From positions 28,769,735 through 28,833,734 of the forward strand of contig NC_041003.1 in the NCBI RefSeq assembly GCF_004193775.1: a stretch of 64,000 nt of DNA. Reading direction: 5' to 3'. The notes under the pieces are model-generated. The model did no database searches and had not been told where the DNA came from. It saw only the letters and a list, made by a program, of their open reading frames with translations. The DNA comes from Glycine soja (taxonomy: Eukaryota; Streptophyta; Magnoliopsida; Fabales; Fabaceae). Shown in pieces: positions 23,251 to 36,006 of the stretch; within the stretch, counting starts at the first letter, position 1, and every line of letters begins with the position of its first letter. The translations under genes were made by a program, and so were the position numbers.

Positions 23251-25325
23251 CACATAAATTAGCATAACTTGCTACCTCACCTAAGATTATCTCTTGAATT
23301 AATCTAGGGTACAACATAGAGCATAATAGAGGTGTGTTTGACTTTCTCTTGGACAACACTAAAAGGGTGGATATGATAAACAATATAAAGCTTAGCACAA
23401 ACCTACAAGTATTCTGCTAAGTACTAGTTTAGAAAGAAGAGTACGGTGATGAGCAGAGTAGGGTATTGTTCTGTAAGTCGGAATGCAACATATTCAAATG
23501 TTATTTGTTAAATTTCTTTTCTTTATATATGATTCAATTTTGCAACTTTGAAGCTTTAGAAACTATTTTAAATAGCCGCTAGCTATTCAAATGGAAACAA
23601 CGTGCTTTTGTCTTGATGTGTGATAGAGACATAAAGCAGGAAGCAAGAAGCAATTCTTTGCGGCCATTACTCACCAAAACATCTTCAGCCACGCTTCTCA
23701 ATGATTGTGCTTATTTTGAATGTTTCGTGAACGACTTTTCATGCCCCATATGGCAAACCTTGCTCTTCTAGTCCAGTATTCTTTTAATCTTGTCCTCTAG
23801 CAACACGAATTTTTTTATATTTGTAATACCTTCTTCTCATCATAGTTTAGTCATTCCTTTAATCATCCAATTTTCTTATCTCGCTGGAGCTCTTGAAAGT
23901 TGTCTTTAATCACTTCATGCTTCTTTCATAAGAGAAGGTTTCCACAAATAAGAGTTATAATTTGCTATGGTTATCATACTCTACAAGCATACATACATAT
24001 AATGCATGTATGTTTACATACATACAGATGGATGTTTAATTTATAAAAGTCTCGACCTCATGGATTTGCGCATTAATACCAAAAGGTACCTTCGTTAGCT
24101 TTCCCAACGCTATTCTAGTGTCCCTCAATGACTCATACATGGATGCATGTAAAACAACAACGTTCCATAGTAATAAATGAATTTCAATTTCCTATTCTTA
24201 AACCTCCCACGAGGTACTCAACAACAAACGACAGTCAATAGTAACCAACAATTTTCGTTTCTATACACTTAGAACCCCCCACAAGGTACTAAACAACAAC
24301 TTAATCAATTGCGTACAATGTCTCTAGAAATGTTTAAAATATTTCTGCTAGCAATGCTCTACATTCTCTTTAATGTTTTCTGTCAACTACTATATTATAA
24401 AGTTTTATATTATTTTTAAGATATTTGATTTTTAAAAATTTGAAACTAATAAAACAATTATTTTAACCTTGTGAATAGTGAAAGATTTCATGAAGTGCTT
24501 GATGAAGTCAATCAGCATTTGAACAGTTGAAAGCCTAAATCGTAATTTATTCATGGCGAGAAGACTTACATTAACCATGTCCATTTTTGCGACTCTCCTG
24601 TCGTATGCAATGCAAACGGTGTATCTTTCACAGACGTTTGTGACTAGTATGAAAGGGTTTTATGGCCTGTTTAAACTTATTTAAAAAAAATTGTAATAGA
24701 ATGAGCAATTTTATTCTTTTTTTTTATGTGTTTATATACTTTTTCCTAAAAAATTAGTTTTTAATTTTTTTAACAAAACAAATTCTATCTACGTACTTAT
24801 AAATTCATTTTTGTTTTTTTTTAAATCTTAAATTACTTTTTTAAGTTTATACAAACTGATTATATCTTGATTGACATCCTAGAGCATTGAAAGGAGCATA
24901 ATGTGGCATGGAAGAAGAGGAAAAAATATATTTATGCATATAAGATGTCAATTCTATCTAGGGTCTTTCTATTTGATTTAAGGTTTAATTTGCTTGAAAA
25001 ATTGCAAGCACGCTTTTCGCGCCATCTTACAGCAGATTTGCGATGCCCATTGTGTGAAGTGTGAACTTTGAAGTGCATAATGAATCATTGACACATACAT
25101 AGAGAGGCTGCACAGAGAGGGACGAGGGTCTCATTCAAGTATTTAATGCTCCTGGGTTCTTCGATCAGAACATGTTAACGTGGCTAACGACAAATTTGAA
25201 TAGTCAGTATCCTATCCTACATAACTGGAGTATGATATTTGTGTTAACCTTGGATGTTATACGAAGGAGTCGCAGTGAGTTCGTTTCTGAAGGTACAAAT
25301 CCTAGCTCCGATTACTTTAACTTTT
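23251..25325. other. AT-rich intergenic sequence, nothing recognised
   Basis: No frame of interest and no repeat structure beyond poly-T tracts around 24715-24840. It ends at the 5-bp target site ATCTC (25326-25330) of the Copia element. Confidence 0.5.
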
Positions 25326-25330
25326 ATCTC

Positions 25331-25661
25331 TGTTGTTTTTGTGGAGGAAATTATAAAAAACAGAGGAAAGAAGAGAGACAATACGTATGCAGAGGAAATA
25401 GAATTATTTTATTCTAATTCAAATTGTTCTCAACAGCGATACAATAAATAACAAAAAATAAACTAACTAGATAACAAGATATTAGCAAAACAGAATATTA
25501 AAACTAACTTGCTCCTTAAAGATAGGAACCACTTATTTGACTAGGCTAATCCATTAAAACTGTCTTACTCCTAAAATATAGGAAATCAACTTATTTACTA
25601 AATCCTATTTCAAAAACTGAAAAATAAAATATTATGCAGTTACAAAAGTAAATCTTCAACA
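25331..25661 (-). repeat. 3' LTR of the deleted Copia element
   Basis: 331 bases, TG...CA ends, almost identical to 27568-27898. The final codons of the internal open frame run into it. The five bases ATCTC just outside (25326-25330) match those beyond the other LTR. Confidence 0.95.
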
Positions 25662-26920
25662 CTCGTCCTTGCTTTTGGAACTGCAAACTCCAATTCTTTG
25701 AGTTCAAGTTTGTTGATAGGTAGTGATTTTGTAAACATGTCAGCCAGTTGATCTTTAGACTTGCAGTAAATCAAGTTCACTTCTCCACTTTGTTGCATCT
25801 TTATCAAATAATAAACTTTGATGTTGAAATGTTTAGTCTTCCCATGACACACGGGATTGTTTGCAATAGCAATGGCTACTTGATTGTCAACAAAAATTCC
25901 AATTTTATTCTTTTGAGAAAATAGAATGTTTGGTCTTGTTGTAGTGAGATACATTAGACATCCAATCAAGCTCCTATAATATCTTTCATCAATGATATCA
26001 ACACCTTCTTCCTTGCTGAACTTCTCCTTTTGATTCATTGGTGTGCTAACAGATTTGCATTCCTCCATTTGAAACTTCTTCAAATTTTCTTTTGCATATT
26101 TCCTTTTTTTCATGTTTAGCATTCTTTCAAGATGGCAATGATCAAGTCTCTTGTGCTTGAATTCCGTGGGTGTGACTTGAGTGAAATAGGTTGTATGCTC
26201 CTCCTCTGCTGGATCAAATGAGAAGCTTTTACCTTTCATTTTAACCCTTAGAACTTCTCGGCCAAAATTGTCATAGATAAAGCAATGTTGATGTTCAAAG
26301 GAAACTTTAAATCCCTTTTTAATCAACTGACCTACGCTTAGCAAGTTTTGGTCAATGTTAGGTACATAAAGAACATCTGATATTAATTTGATACCTGAAC
26401 ACGTTGAAATTGCAACAGTTCCTTTTCCTTTTACTGGAATATAGCCACTATTCCCAATTCTAACCTTTGAGACACTAGTTGGCTTCAAATCTTTGAATAA
26501 AGTCTTATCATATGTCATGTGGTTCGTACAACCACTATCAATCAACCAACTTTCACTTGATTCACTACTCAAGAAGCATGTGGCCACAAACAGTTGGTCC
26601 TCTTCTTCTTGATTAGCAATTTGAGCTCCCTCATCATGGTGATTTTTGTTGGGGCAGATCACCGCTTCATGTCCTATCTGGTTGCACTTGTTACATTTTG
26701 CATCTGGTCTCCTCCAACATCTGAAAGGTGCATGACCTTTTTTGCCACAATGCTGACAAGGTGGATAATTTTTCTTTTTATCCTTACCTTTGTTTTGGTT
26801 GTTTGCACTATTTTCACTTCTTGCTGGTTGATTCTTCTTGAAAAAATCCTTTTTGCTTTCATCAACTTCATGATGTTTGGCGGGCAAAGCACCTTCGACA
26901 ACACGATCTTGCCTCATCAA
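25640..26920 (-). pseudogene. Fused gag-protease-RT-RNase H remnant of Copia
   Basis: An uninterrupted 426-codon frame. Two zinc knuckles lie near residues 56-90 (CQHCGKKGHAPFRC, then CNKCNQIGHEAVIC) and bind RNA. The aspartic protease motif WLIDSGCTNHMT follows at about 128. A GAG-pre-integrase piece (HKRLDHCHLERMLNMKK) jumps straight into the end of reverse transcriptase (SVSTPMNQKEKF, YYRSLIGCLMYLTT). A second jump leads to RNase H (IFVDNQVAIAIANNP, ADMFTKSLP). Two large deletions have thus removed integrase and the RT palm while keeping the reading frame. Upstream it is in frame with gag but separated by two TAG codons (26927-26932). Confidence 0.9.
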
Positions 26921-26929
26921 CCTTCGCTA

Positions 26930-27529
26930 CTATTGAGCTTGCAGGGCATGTAGCACTTCTGCCAATGTGATTTTCGACAGATCCTTTGTGTTCTCCAATG
27001 AAGCTATAGATGCTTCATACCTCTCCGGCACCGTTACCAAAATTTTCTCTACAATTCTCGAATCAGCAAAATCACTTCCCAACAACTTTATCTTGTTGGC
27101 AATACCCAACAATTTGTTTGAGTATTCTTTGATTGTCTCTGACTCTTCCATCCTTTGAAACTCAAATTCTCTCCTTAAATTCAGCACTTGCATGTTTCGT
27201 ATTCTATCATCTCCATTGTATTCCTCTTTCAGATAATCCCAAATTTCTTTGGGTGATTTAAGAGTCATGATTTTGATGAATATCATTTGTGAAACACCAG
27301 TGAACAAACATGAACTCGCCTTTGCCTTCTTCATCTTTCTTTCCTTGTGATTTTTAATTTGGGCCATGGTGGGATTTTCAGGCAGTGGATATATTTCATA
27401 ATCCTCTTCCACAGCATCCCACAAATCCAAAGACTCCATGTAGGATTGCATTTTCACTTCCCAAAGATCATAATTCTCTCCATCAAAGATTGGAAGAGTT
27501 ATGTGGGAAAAACTTGCTTCACCTTCCAT
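26930..27529 (-). CDS. Copia gag protein, N-terminal portion
   Basis: 199 codons starting MEGEASFSHITLPIFDGENY and continuing YDLWEVKMQSYMESLDLWDAV, the typical start of a plant Copia gag (DUF4219/UBN2 type), which forms the particle shell around element RNA. LKSPKEIWDYLKEEYNGDDR and LRREFEFQRMEESETIKEY are the conserved helical blocks. The start ATG lies about 40 bases after the 5' LTR and primer-binding site. It ends at a double TAG; the zinc-knuckle half of gag continues in the same frame beyond it. Confidence 0.9.
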   Translation of the reverse strand: MEGEASFSHITLPIFDGENYDLWEVKMQSYMESLDLWDAVEEDYEIYPLPENPTMAQIKNHKERKMKKAKASSCLFTGVSQMIFIKIMTLKSPKEIWDYLKEEYNGDDRIRNMQVLNLRREFEFQRMEESETIKEYSNKLLGIANKIKLLGSDFADSRIVEKILVTVPERYEASIASLENTKDLSKITLAEVLHALQAQ

Positions 27530-27551
27530 GGTACAAGTCCCGTAAGAATAA

Positions 27552-27566
27552 GGCTCTCGATACCAA
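27552..27566 (-). promoter_or_regulatory. Primer-binding site for initiator Met tRNA
   Basis: On the minus strand, directly after the 5' LTR, the sequence reads TGGTATCGAGAGCC, close to the usual plant TGGTATCAGAGC complementary to the 3' end of initiator methionine tRNA. It would prime minus-strand cDNA synthesis and it fixes the element's orientation. Confidence 0.85.
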
Positions 27567-27567
27567 T

Positions 27568-27898
27568 TGTTGATTTTGTGGAGGAAATTATAAAAAACAG
27601 AGGAGAGAAGAGAGACAATATGTATGCAGAGGAAATAGAATTATTCTATTCTAATTCAAATTGTTCTCAGCAGCGATACAATAAATAACAAAAGATAAAC
27701 TAATTAGATAACAAGATATTAGCAAAACAGAATATTAAAACTAACTTGCTCCTTAAAGATAGGAACCACTTATTTGACTATGCTAATCCATTAAAACTGC
27801 CTTATTCCTAAAATATAGGAAATCAACTTATTTACTAAATCCTATTTTAAAAATTGAAAAATAAAATATTATGCAGTTACAAAAGTAAATCTTCAACA
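27568..27898 (-). repeat. 5' LTR of the deleted Copia element
   Basis: 331 bases, pair of 25331-25661, adjacent to the primer-binding site and so the 5' LTR. It is followed on the plus strand by the duplicated target ATCTC (27899-27903). Confidence 0.95.
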
Positions 27899-27903
27899 AT
27901 CTC

Positions 27904-28869
27904 ACTTTCATCTAATTTTTCTCTTTATCTCTTTCTTTCTTTATTATAACATCATGTATCATATTTATTACTTTCTCTTTCTACCTTTTTTTCTTCTTCT
28001 CATCTATCTCTTATTTCCATCTCAATCCACCCTAAAATAGAATCTATGAATATCATAACACATCAAAGAAATTCGAGCCCGATATGCCAAATTCATTAGC
28101 TCAACTTCTCAAAAGTCTTGTCTAGTTTTTACATCTCTAGCATTCTAGCTTCTCATTTTCGTCATCATGACATAATTAGTACAAGTATCTATCCATTTTG
28201 TCAATACTAATATGCATCCAAGAATTTAATTGGCTATCTTTAATAAAATTTCTCTTTTTAATCATGTTTTTTTATCAACAAACCTTCAACAAAAATTTTG
28301 TTTAAGAAATCGAGGTTAATACCACTCATATCAACAACTTATTTATGAGTGTTCCACATTTTGAACAACTAAGTGCATGTTTGGATTAAAATTTATAAAC
28401 TTAATTTTAAGTCAATCTTAAGTTTACTGTAAAATATCACTAAGTGTTGTTTCTCCAAAACCAAATTTTAAGACAAAATTTTACTTTCGAAGTTCAGACA
28501 TACTTTCAAACCTTCTCACTGGAAATTCAAACACATCCTAAAGCTTAACTGTGAGGGTGCAGTAGCTTTTAATGGAATAATTGTATTTAATTATTTTTCT
28601 TGTGCATTTATTTAGATGGTAAAACATACATCTGTTTATAGTGGTTAAAAATAAATTGACGTGTTTAACATGCTTATTTCTTTATTTATTTGTCTAAGTT
28701 AGAAGATTGCCTAGAAATCGATTCTAGAGTGATTTGTTAAAAAAATAATTTGTCAAAGGCTAATTTAATTAGATCAGAAGAATGTGGCGTTGAAAAAAAA
28801 TATTTGCATTTTGGGTCAAAAATTAGAAAAAGGGGTCATTTTGTAAATAATTAAAAATCGATAGAAACT
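27904..28869. other. AT-rich intergenic sequence
   Basis: No gene seen. The segment 28378-28555 begins gcatgtttggattaaa and ends aattcaaacacatccta, loosely inverted, and may be a small MITE, but the match is too weak to call. Confidence 0.4.
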
Positions 28870-31800
28870 ATCACATTTTAGAACATTGCTACTTGGTCCT
28901 TAGGGTTTGGAGACCCATTATAAAAGCTACAGTGAGTCTCCCAACTTCTATGCTCAGCTGAAATTCTTAGAGAGAAAGAGAAAGAGATAGGGAGAAGATT
29001 TTTTGTGATTCCAGTGAGAGAAGGAGGCCAATGGAGGAAGATTTCAAGGTTCTAAGTCATTCTGCTTCCATTTTCTCTTCATCTTTCTCTCTTTGCTCAA
29101 GGTATGGGGGTTTCTATCTTTTCTTATGAATAATGTTGTGTTGGGGCTGAAATTGGGATTGTGGGTGTTGGGGAAGCTCATTGAGCCATAAAAATGATTT
29201 CTATATTGATGAAAGTGTGAAACTACATCATTTTGTAATTTTGGACTGAGATGAATGTCAAATTTTATTATTCTTTTGAAGCACAATTTTCGAAGAGTAG
29301 GACTTGCCCTAAGATTCTCATGCTCTCTAGAACCATTAAAAATAATTCAGTCATTTTTTCGCATTACAACTATTTTATTTAATTTTTATTGCGAAAATGA
29401 TGTTTTATCTTGAGATGATTTTTTATTTTTTATTATTTTGTAAATTTTCATTTGATTATCTGTTTTAAATATAGTATGGTGTGACACAAGGGAGTGTCCA
29501 TAAAAATTGTCTAATCCTAATTGTGTGTGAAAGTATTTTACATAATTGAAAAGTTGATAAATCGGACATTCTCAAAATTTGACTTTAATTAGAGGAAATT
29601 AGTTTTTGGTGTAAAAACTGTGGTTTTATTATTTTCTATGGATCTCTATACCTTGAGAAGCATGTGTAATTTTTATGGAAATTTGGAAAATTAGTTTACT
29701 ATTTTTACCTATATAAAAGTTAATTTCTGAAAGTGCTGGCAAGTCACGGAAAACAATTATGATAAAATATTTTTGGTTTGATTTGGACCCCTGGAATTTA
29801 TATGTTATGATTAACATGAAAAAAAACATGTTGAGGATGATGACGGTTAAGTTTCGTAAGAAAGGGATAAGAACTGATATTTTAGAAAAATGAGAAATTG
29901 TGATTTTGTGCCTATACAGATTTGAGAATTAAATATAAATAAATATTATTTGTATGGAAAATGGCATGAGGAATTTTATATTGGATTATAGCATATGTGG
30001 AGTGGTCCTACCAAGTTTCATTAATTTCTGAGCTAATTTGCTATTTCTAGAATTTAATGTTGGAAACTATAATAAATAGCATATTGATTCTTTTATTAGT
30101 ATAATAGCTCTTATGATAGAATTTATTACTTGTGTTGATGAATGCTGAGATTCTATCCTAAGAATAGGATCGTTATTATTGAATTATCATTTATTTGATG
30201 TTTTGGAAAATATGTATTTTGAAAAATAGCTTGAGAATGGAAATGTATAGGAGAAATTGATATCAATGTGTGTGCAATGTGACACTTAAGTTCGGTGACC
30301 TGAATGTAAGTAATTCTAAATATGTTGTGGATATGAATTTTTCTCATGGTTTATGTTATACATTGTTCCATTGTGATGATATGTGGTGATGAAATATTGT
30401 AATCTTATTTGTGCTTTGGTTTGGGTACGTATGAGGGTGTCCAACCTTCGGTATTGTAGAAAGTTTATGTTTATGAACTGCTTTCATGGTAGTGATATTG
30501 ACTAGTTTGTTTGTGTGAGAAGTGGACTTGTCCACTTGAGGAACCATAGTAATGGTACCTAAGGGAGTGAAAATAGTCAATGTTATTTCCTCTTGTTTTA
30601 TGTGGGGTGACGACTTGCAAAGTCAAAGACCTAACAAGGGCGATGTATACAACAAGGACATGCAAAAAGAAAGGAAAGGACAACGGAACAAGAAGCGGAT
30701 GTAAGTCCATGATGAGTGTGAGGCAAGGCTTGAGAGATAGATTATGCTTGAAGTAGAGGATGACTCTATACTCAATTATGGCATTGTCCTCCGACGGTTG
30801 TTTGCATGTACCACGTAACCAACAATCGAGGACAATGAATCTATACACTGTGAGAAAGTGTGAGGAACCGTTTAGAAAGGATAGATGAATCACATTGGAT
30901 ACATCGGGGGATGGTCTGTATGTTTTAATGAAACCTAAGGGAATAAAGAGTGGTGATAACCCGACCAAGGACAGTGGATCTAGTTAGTGTGGGGGACTCA
31001 CAGGCCTCACTCAACACTTTTGACTCGAGCAAAGCCATATCCATGGTTGGGAAAAGAGCATCACTTGTATCAGGCGAAATGTGAACTCCTAATCATCATC
31101 TATGAAAGCTTTGTAAGATCATTAAATTGGGAGAAGCTTAATGGCAGGTTGGGCCCAAGATAAAGAAAAATTTGTTATAGACACATAGAATAGGTTACAG
31201 CAAGAGAGTTGGTTGTTAGTAAACCAAATGTAGTGGTTGTGTATGTTATGTGTGATCCTAAGTAAGATTGTTTTTGTAACATTATGTTTTTCATAATGTT
31301 TGATTAAGTGGTTTCAATTAGATTGCAAGAGTAATTAAATTTAATTTAAGTACCATAAATTAATTAATTAATTAATTAATAATGAGATGACGATGTGGTG
31401 CTTGTACGTATGATTATGTTTACAGATGTGAAAAATCGTGTTTGGGGTGTGAATAGTAAGTTTTAGAGTATTTAGACTGAGATGCAAACAAAGAGAAAGG
31501 GAAGCGTCATACACTCGTCTTTTTATTGACTAAAAGCCGAACCAAAACACAAAACCATCTCGTTTCACTCTCTTCTTCCTCTCCAAGAAAACCCTCCTTA
31601 GGAGAGCTTGAGACCTTGAATTCCTTTGCTCATGGGACCTTGTAGTAGTTCTTTATTCAAGTTGAAAGCTTAATGAATGAGATGATGCTATATGAGATGT
31701 GGATGTTGATGAGATGATGTTGTATGTAACGTGACATTGAGAAAAATATGATGTTTTGAAATCTTAATGAATATTGTTTAATAAGGTGAATTGAGTTGAA

Positions 31801-33763
31801 ATCTTGTTATTCTCATGTAATTGACATTCATATGACAAGATTGGTGTTTGATTATGAGAACTTGTGTTGTGAAAAGTCTCATGATGTTTGATGAACTAGG
31901 TGAGAGTTCATGATTGTTGATAATGACATGAATGATGAATTAATCATGATGTGGATGAATGTATTGATGATGAGATATGGTGCTTGATTTGAATGGTCAT
32001 AACATACATGCATTGATGAATGGCATTGCATGTGCATAAGCACGTAAGTTTAGCCTATAGAATGAATGGGTGGGCTAATTTGTAAATAGTTTAAGGTCTT
32101 TGCAAGTCTTATTGAGATAAGTCACGATCCACTTCATCCATTTTCGATAAAATCACACTTCCTAAATGGTCAGATCATAGAGTGCGACTATGTTAAGGAA
32201 TGTGCTTGGATTAATCGCTCAAAAGGTGAAATTTTTCGAGAGTAAAGAATTAGCATGACATAACATGATAGATAGACATGTGCATTGATAATTGTGACTT
32301 GAGAATGATGTGGTACTTGATGAGTCATGAAAATACTGTGATGTTTGATGATTGATAGTCTAATGATGACGATGGTATATAATGGTTGAACCTTTATGTA
32401 ATGGTTGATGAATTGGTGATTATTATGAGATGTCCTGTTTTGAAAATTCTAAGACTTATGTTTTATATATGATTTCTACATGTTATGTTAAATATGTGAT
32501 GATGGTGGGTCATGCTTTAATTGTTAAGTTATATCCCTTTTATTATGCTTACTTTTTGTAAGCTTACCTATGCGTCATTGTACACGTGGTTCATGTTTGT
32601 GATGATCCCACATTTGATATAAGTGGGGAGCAGGGATGGCCCCGTGTCTTTTGGAGACTTCATGGATAAGCGTACCTGGATGTGAAGATGTGATTTCCAT
32701 TTCTTGTTTCCTTTTTCAGTGTTATGTTTAGTGTTGATCGACTCAGAGTCTAAGAAGTTTATCTTCATAGGGTTGTCATGTCTATATGCTTGTTTTGAGG
32801 AGATTTGAGTCTCTATCAACTTGTATAAGTTCATGTTATGTTAGAGTGTCATAGGGCTCATGGTATTTTTAGTTGTGTATATATATCACATGATGTTTTA
32901 TCTTGATATCTTGCATTTTAGCTTTTGGTCTCTGAAATGTGAAAAGTTTACAGGTATTTTCATAATTAAATTAATTAAAGGGTTTTAAAGAAATTAAAAT
33001 AAAGTCTTCCAATTGAGATAGTTCACAATTTCATGTAGTGGCAGTGGGTCATTATAGTTTTGATATTTTGGAATAGATTGTTAGACCTTCGGGTCATATT
33101 TGCTTGCTTGTTCATGAGAGAATAGATTCACCCATATGCCCCATATTTTTTCTAATGGACTCGATGATGCAGTTTGATTATCGAGGAGGAAATGGATTGA
33201 TTATGTCAAGCACCGGTTATGTTTTGTGGGTTAGTACTCTGAGCCCTAGTCTTTTCTTGTATATGAAAGAGAGTAAACTAGGCTTTCATTTTATGGTGTG
33301 TTAGTCTCTTGTATGCAACCCAAACATATTGTGCAAGTTGATTTTAGAGATCTAAAACAATATTTGTTTCTAGAATAAAACTATTTAATGATGTAATTGA
33401 GGATGTTCAATTGAGATTTGTTGTAATTCTAATGGTTTTGAAATTTATGTATTTTGGAAATATATTTGTTAAAGGAGGATTTGAGAAGGTTCATTTAGAG
33501 TTACTATGTTTTAATGATTCCTTGAAAATAGAGTATTTGGTAAATGAAATTGTTTCTCAATTAATAATATTTAGTTAATGGAAGTTTCCTTACAAAGGAC
33601 ATACGAGTTTTTATTAAGAATAAACTTACAAGGTTTTAAGTGATGGCATGTTTAGAGAAAGATGAAAATGTATATATGATTTAGAAAACGATATTTATAG
33701 ATTGAGTTTTCTTTAAAAAAAAAGTTTATACAATTTTTCAGTATAATAAATTGGGGCGTTACA
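28870..33763. other. Non-coding repeat-like block, possibly a large retrotransposon derivative
   Basis: Nearly 5 kb with no credible protein, less AT-extreme than its flanks and with long TG-rich runs. It starts near a tataaaagc box (28921) and ends ttggggcgttaca at 33763. Ends of the type GGGGCGTTACA are common on plant LTRs (paired with TGTAACGCCCC). Neither a matching second LTR nor any gag/pol sequence is present. It could be a solo LTR or LARD-like derivative. The 165-codon minus-strand frame at 30471-30968 has no family resemblance. Confidence 0.3.
31355..31380. repeat. TTAA tandem microsatellite
   Basis: Six tandem copies of TTAA within the non-coding block. Confidence 0.85.
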
Positions 33764-33956
33764 AAAATATTACTTCGATTATTATTAGATCATTTAATGT
33801 GACAAATAATTAAAATTTCTGAGAAAAATACTACTTTACTTATTTATTATTTCTAAGAACTTATATACTCTATAAATATTCTTAAATATTTATGATCGAA
33901 TAAATAGATTTAAGTATTTTGAAGAATCATGATTAATAAGATTCATGTTAGACATG

Positions 33957-34345
33957 TGGCATCAATAACTTAAGAGGGGGTGAATCAAGTTTCAAAATTT
34001 TCCACTAACAAACTTTTAACCCCCTTCTACTAAATGATAGGCTCAAAATGCAGAAGACGAAGCAGCAATCAATTTAATAATGTTCTTTAAAACATGCAAG
34101 ACATAATTGATTGCCATAACATAAATGAAATAAGGGAAGAGAGAAATGCAAACTCAATTTATACTGGTTCGGCCACTTCCCGTGCCTTACATCCATCTCA
34201 AGCAACCCACTTGAGATTTTTCACTATCTTTGTAAAAATTCTTTTTACAACTTCTGAACACCCAAGGAATCCCTTTCCCTTGTGTTCAGGAAACTCACAA
34301 TTCAAGAGACAACTAGTCTCTTGATTACAATTGACTTTCTGAGAA
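33957..34345 (+). repeat. Dispersed repeat, copy 2 (GGGGGTGAAT...TACTGGTTCGGCC family)
   Basis: This stretch has the landmarks taagagggggtgaatc at 33971 and tatactggttcggccact at 34159, followed by catctcaagcaacccacttg. The order and spacing parallel 22750-23250. It is a recurrent plant repeat of unresolved class. No protein is encoded. Confidence 0.5.
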
Positions 34346-34427
34346 GAACAGAAAGATTTCTCTCTTTTAGAGTGGATAATACAATTTGAAGTTCCTGAAT
34401 GAAGTCTCAATAGATTTGCAAGTGTTT

Positions 34428-34521
34428 GCCCAAGAGTTGTTGAGAGAGCATTTGACAATGAAGTTCTCTTGGAATATCTCTCTCTTTTTGCCCAAGAGTT
34501 GTTGAGAGAGCATTTGACAAT
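34428..34521 (+). repeat. Tandem duplication, about 60-bp period
   Basis: The phrase gcccaagagttgttgagaga plus gcatttgacaat occurs at about 34430 and again at about 34490. Short frames on the minus strand repeat the corresponding peptide and are not genes. Confidence 0.85.
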
Positions 34522-34998
34522 TGAAAGTCTCAATATATATATATTTCTTCCACCAAACACAACACCTTCTAAAACACCATGATTCGATGCTTGTAAGCAA
34601 TTTTTGTTGGATTTGCAGTTTGTTTTTCAGTTTATTTTTCATACTAAAAAGTAATTTTTTGATAGTTTTTAAGTGACAGAAAATGAGAACCCATCAAATA
34701 ATTTAAAAATTATCAGACATGTAAGTACTTAATAGCATAGACTTAAAGCAAAAAAAAATTATCAAGGATTCGAAATAATGAAAATATTTATCATGAACTA
34801 AGAACAAAAACTAAAAATTCAACAAGGATCTAAAAGATATTTAAGCCTTATGTGTAGGTTTAAATTTGAATTTTTATTTTTTAAAATAATTTTATAAACT
34901 TTATATGTTATGTTTTATTGGTGAATGCAATGTTTAATAGTATCAAATAAATGTTTTGGAATATATATATGTGTCTTTGTGTGCGTGCATGTGCGTAG

Positions 34999-35215
34999 GG
35001 TTAAATATAATATAACTTGGAGGAGAACAATCAAAAGAAAGTAGAGAAGAAGAGAGTTTAGAGAAAATGATAATTATATATATTCATTCCAAAAGGAGTA
35101 GCCTATATATAGATACAAAAGGTAAATGGGAAGTTACAAAAGATAAATACAAATAAAGATAAATAATAAAAGATAAAGGAAGACATGACATCCACAAAAA
35201 GATTATTCATAATAC
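34999..35215 (-). repeat. Putative 3' LTR of the decayed Copia element
   Basis: Paired with 40943-41075 by shared blocks (aaaagataaat, aataataaaaga, aaaaagattattcata). It ends TAATA where the partner ends TAACA. Confidence 0.6.
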
Positions 35216-36006
35216 TCTCCCTTTAATGTTCATTATTCAAGAATGTGTCTCGTTAAAATCTTACTAGGAAAAGCCCTGTGTGATAAAAATCTAGTTAACG
35301 AAAAAGAATACATCATTATTCAATATGTTATCACCTGCCTCATTAAAAACCTTATCAAGAAAACTCAATGTAACAAAACCATGACAAAGGGAAAAAGAGT
35401 ACAAAACGTGTTTATTTCTCCCCCTCATGCTGACAATCATCTTTAAGACGACAAAATCCAATCTATTGAATGAATTGCTCAAAATTCTTCCTTGGTAATG
35501 ACTTTGTAAAGAGATATGCTCAATCTCACACAAACAAACTTGTTAAACATATATGACACCATTTTTTGAAGATCATGAGTGAAAAAGAATTTTGGTAGAA
35601 TATGCTTTGTTCTATCTCCTTTAATGTATCATTCTTTCAATTGAGAGATACATGCAACATTGTCTTCATATATGATCGTCGGTGTCATTTTTCCTTAAGA
35701 TAAACCACAAGTTTGTCACACATGTTGAATTACAGATCTCAACCAAATGAATTGTGACTTGCCTCATGTAAAGCTAAAATTTTTGCATGATTACATGATG
35801 TTGCGGTTATGGTTTGTTTCACATAGCACCATGAAATGGTTGTACCACCACATGTAAACAAATATCATGTATGTGATATATCATTGTGAGGATCTAAAAA
35901 TAACCTGCATATGCATAACAAATTAGACCTGACATGAAAATTTTGACTAAAATAAGTCAATATTCATTATTCATCTAAGATAACAAAGTATATGTTTCAC
36001 TCCATT

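Larger units (their letters stand above)
25331..27898 (-). mobile_element. Copia LTR retrotransposon, internally deleted, with target duplication
   Basis: A complete small element in minus orientation. The two 331-bp LTRs begin TGTTG and end CAACA on the plus strand. The host pentamer ATCTC is duplicated at 25326-25330 and 27899-27903. A primer-binding site complementary to initiator Met tRNA follows the 5' LTR. The inside encodes gag, then a fused protein with zinc knuckles, protease, a stub of integrase, the end of reverse transcriptase and RNase H. Integrase and most of RT are missing, so it would need helper proteins. The LTRs differ at about 12 of 331 positions by manual alignment, indicating a moderately old insertion. 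Confidence 0.95.

Noticed and set aside
28378..28555. Possible MITE with TGTTTGGATT-type ends
   Set aside because: The two ends match over too few bases and no target duplication was found.
30471..30968. 165-codon minus-strand open frame
   Set aside because: It lies within repeat-like DNA, has no recognisable domain, and its composition is like that of non-coding neighbours.
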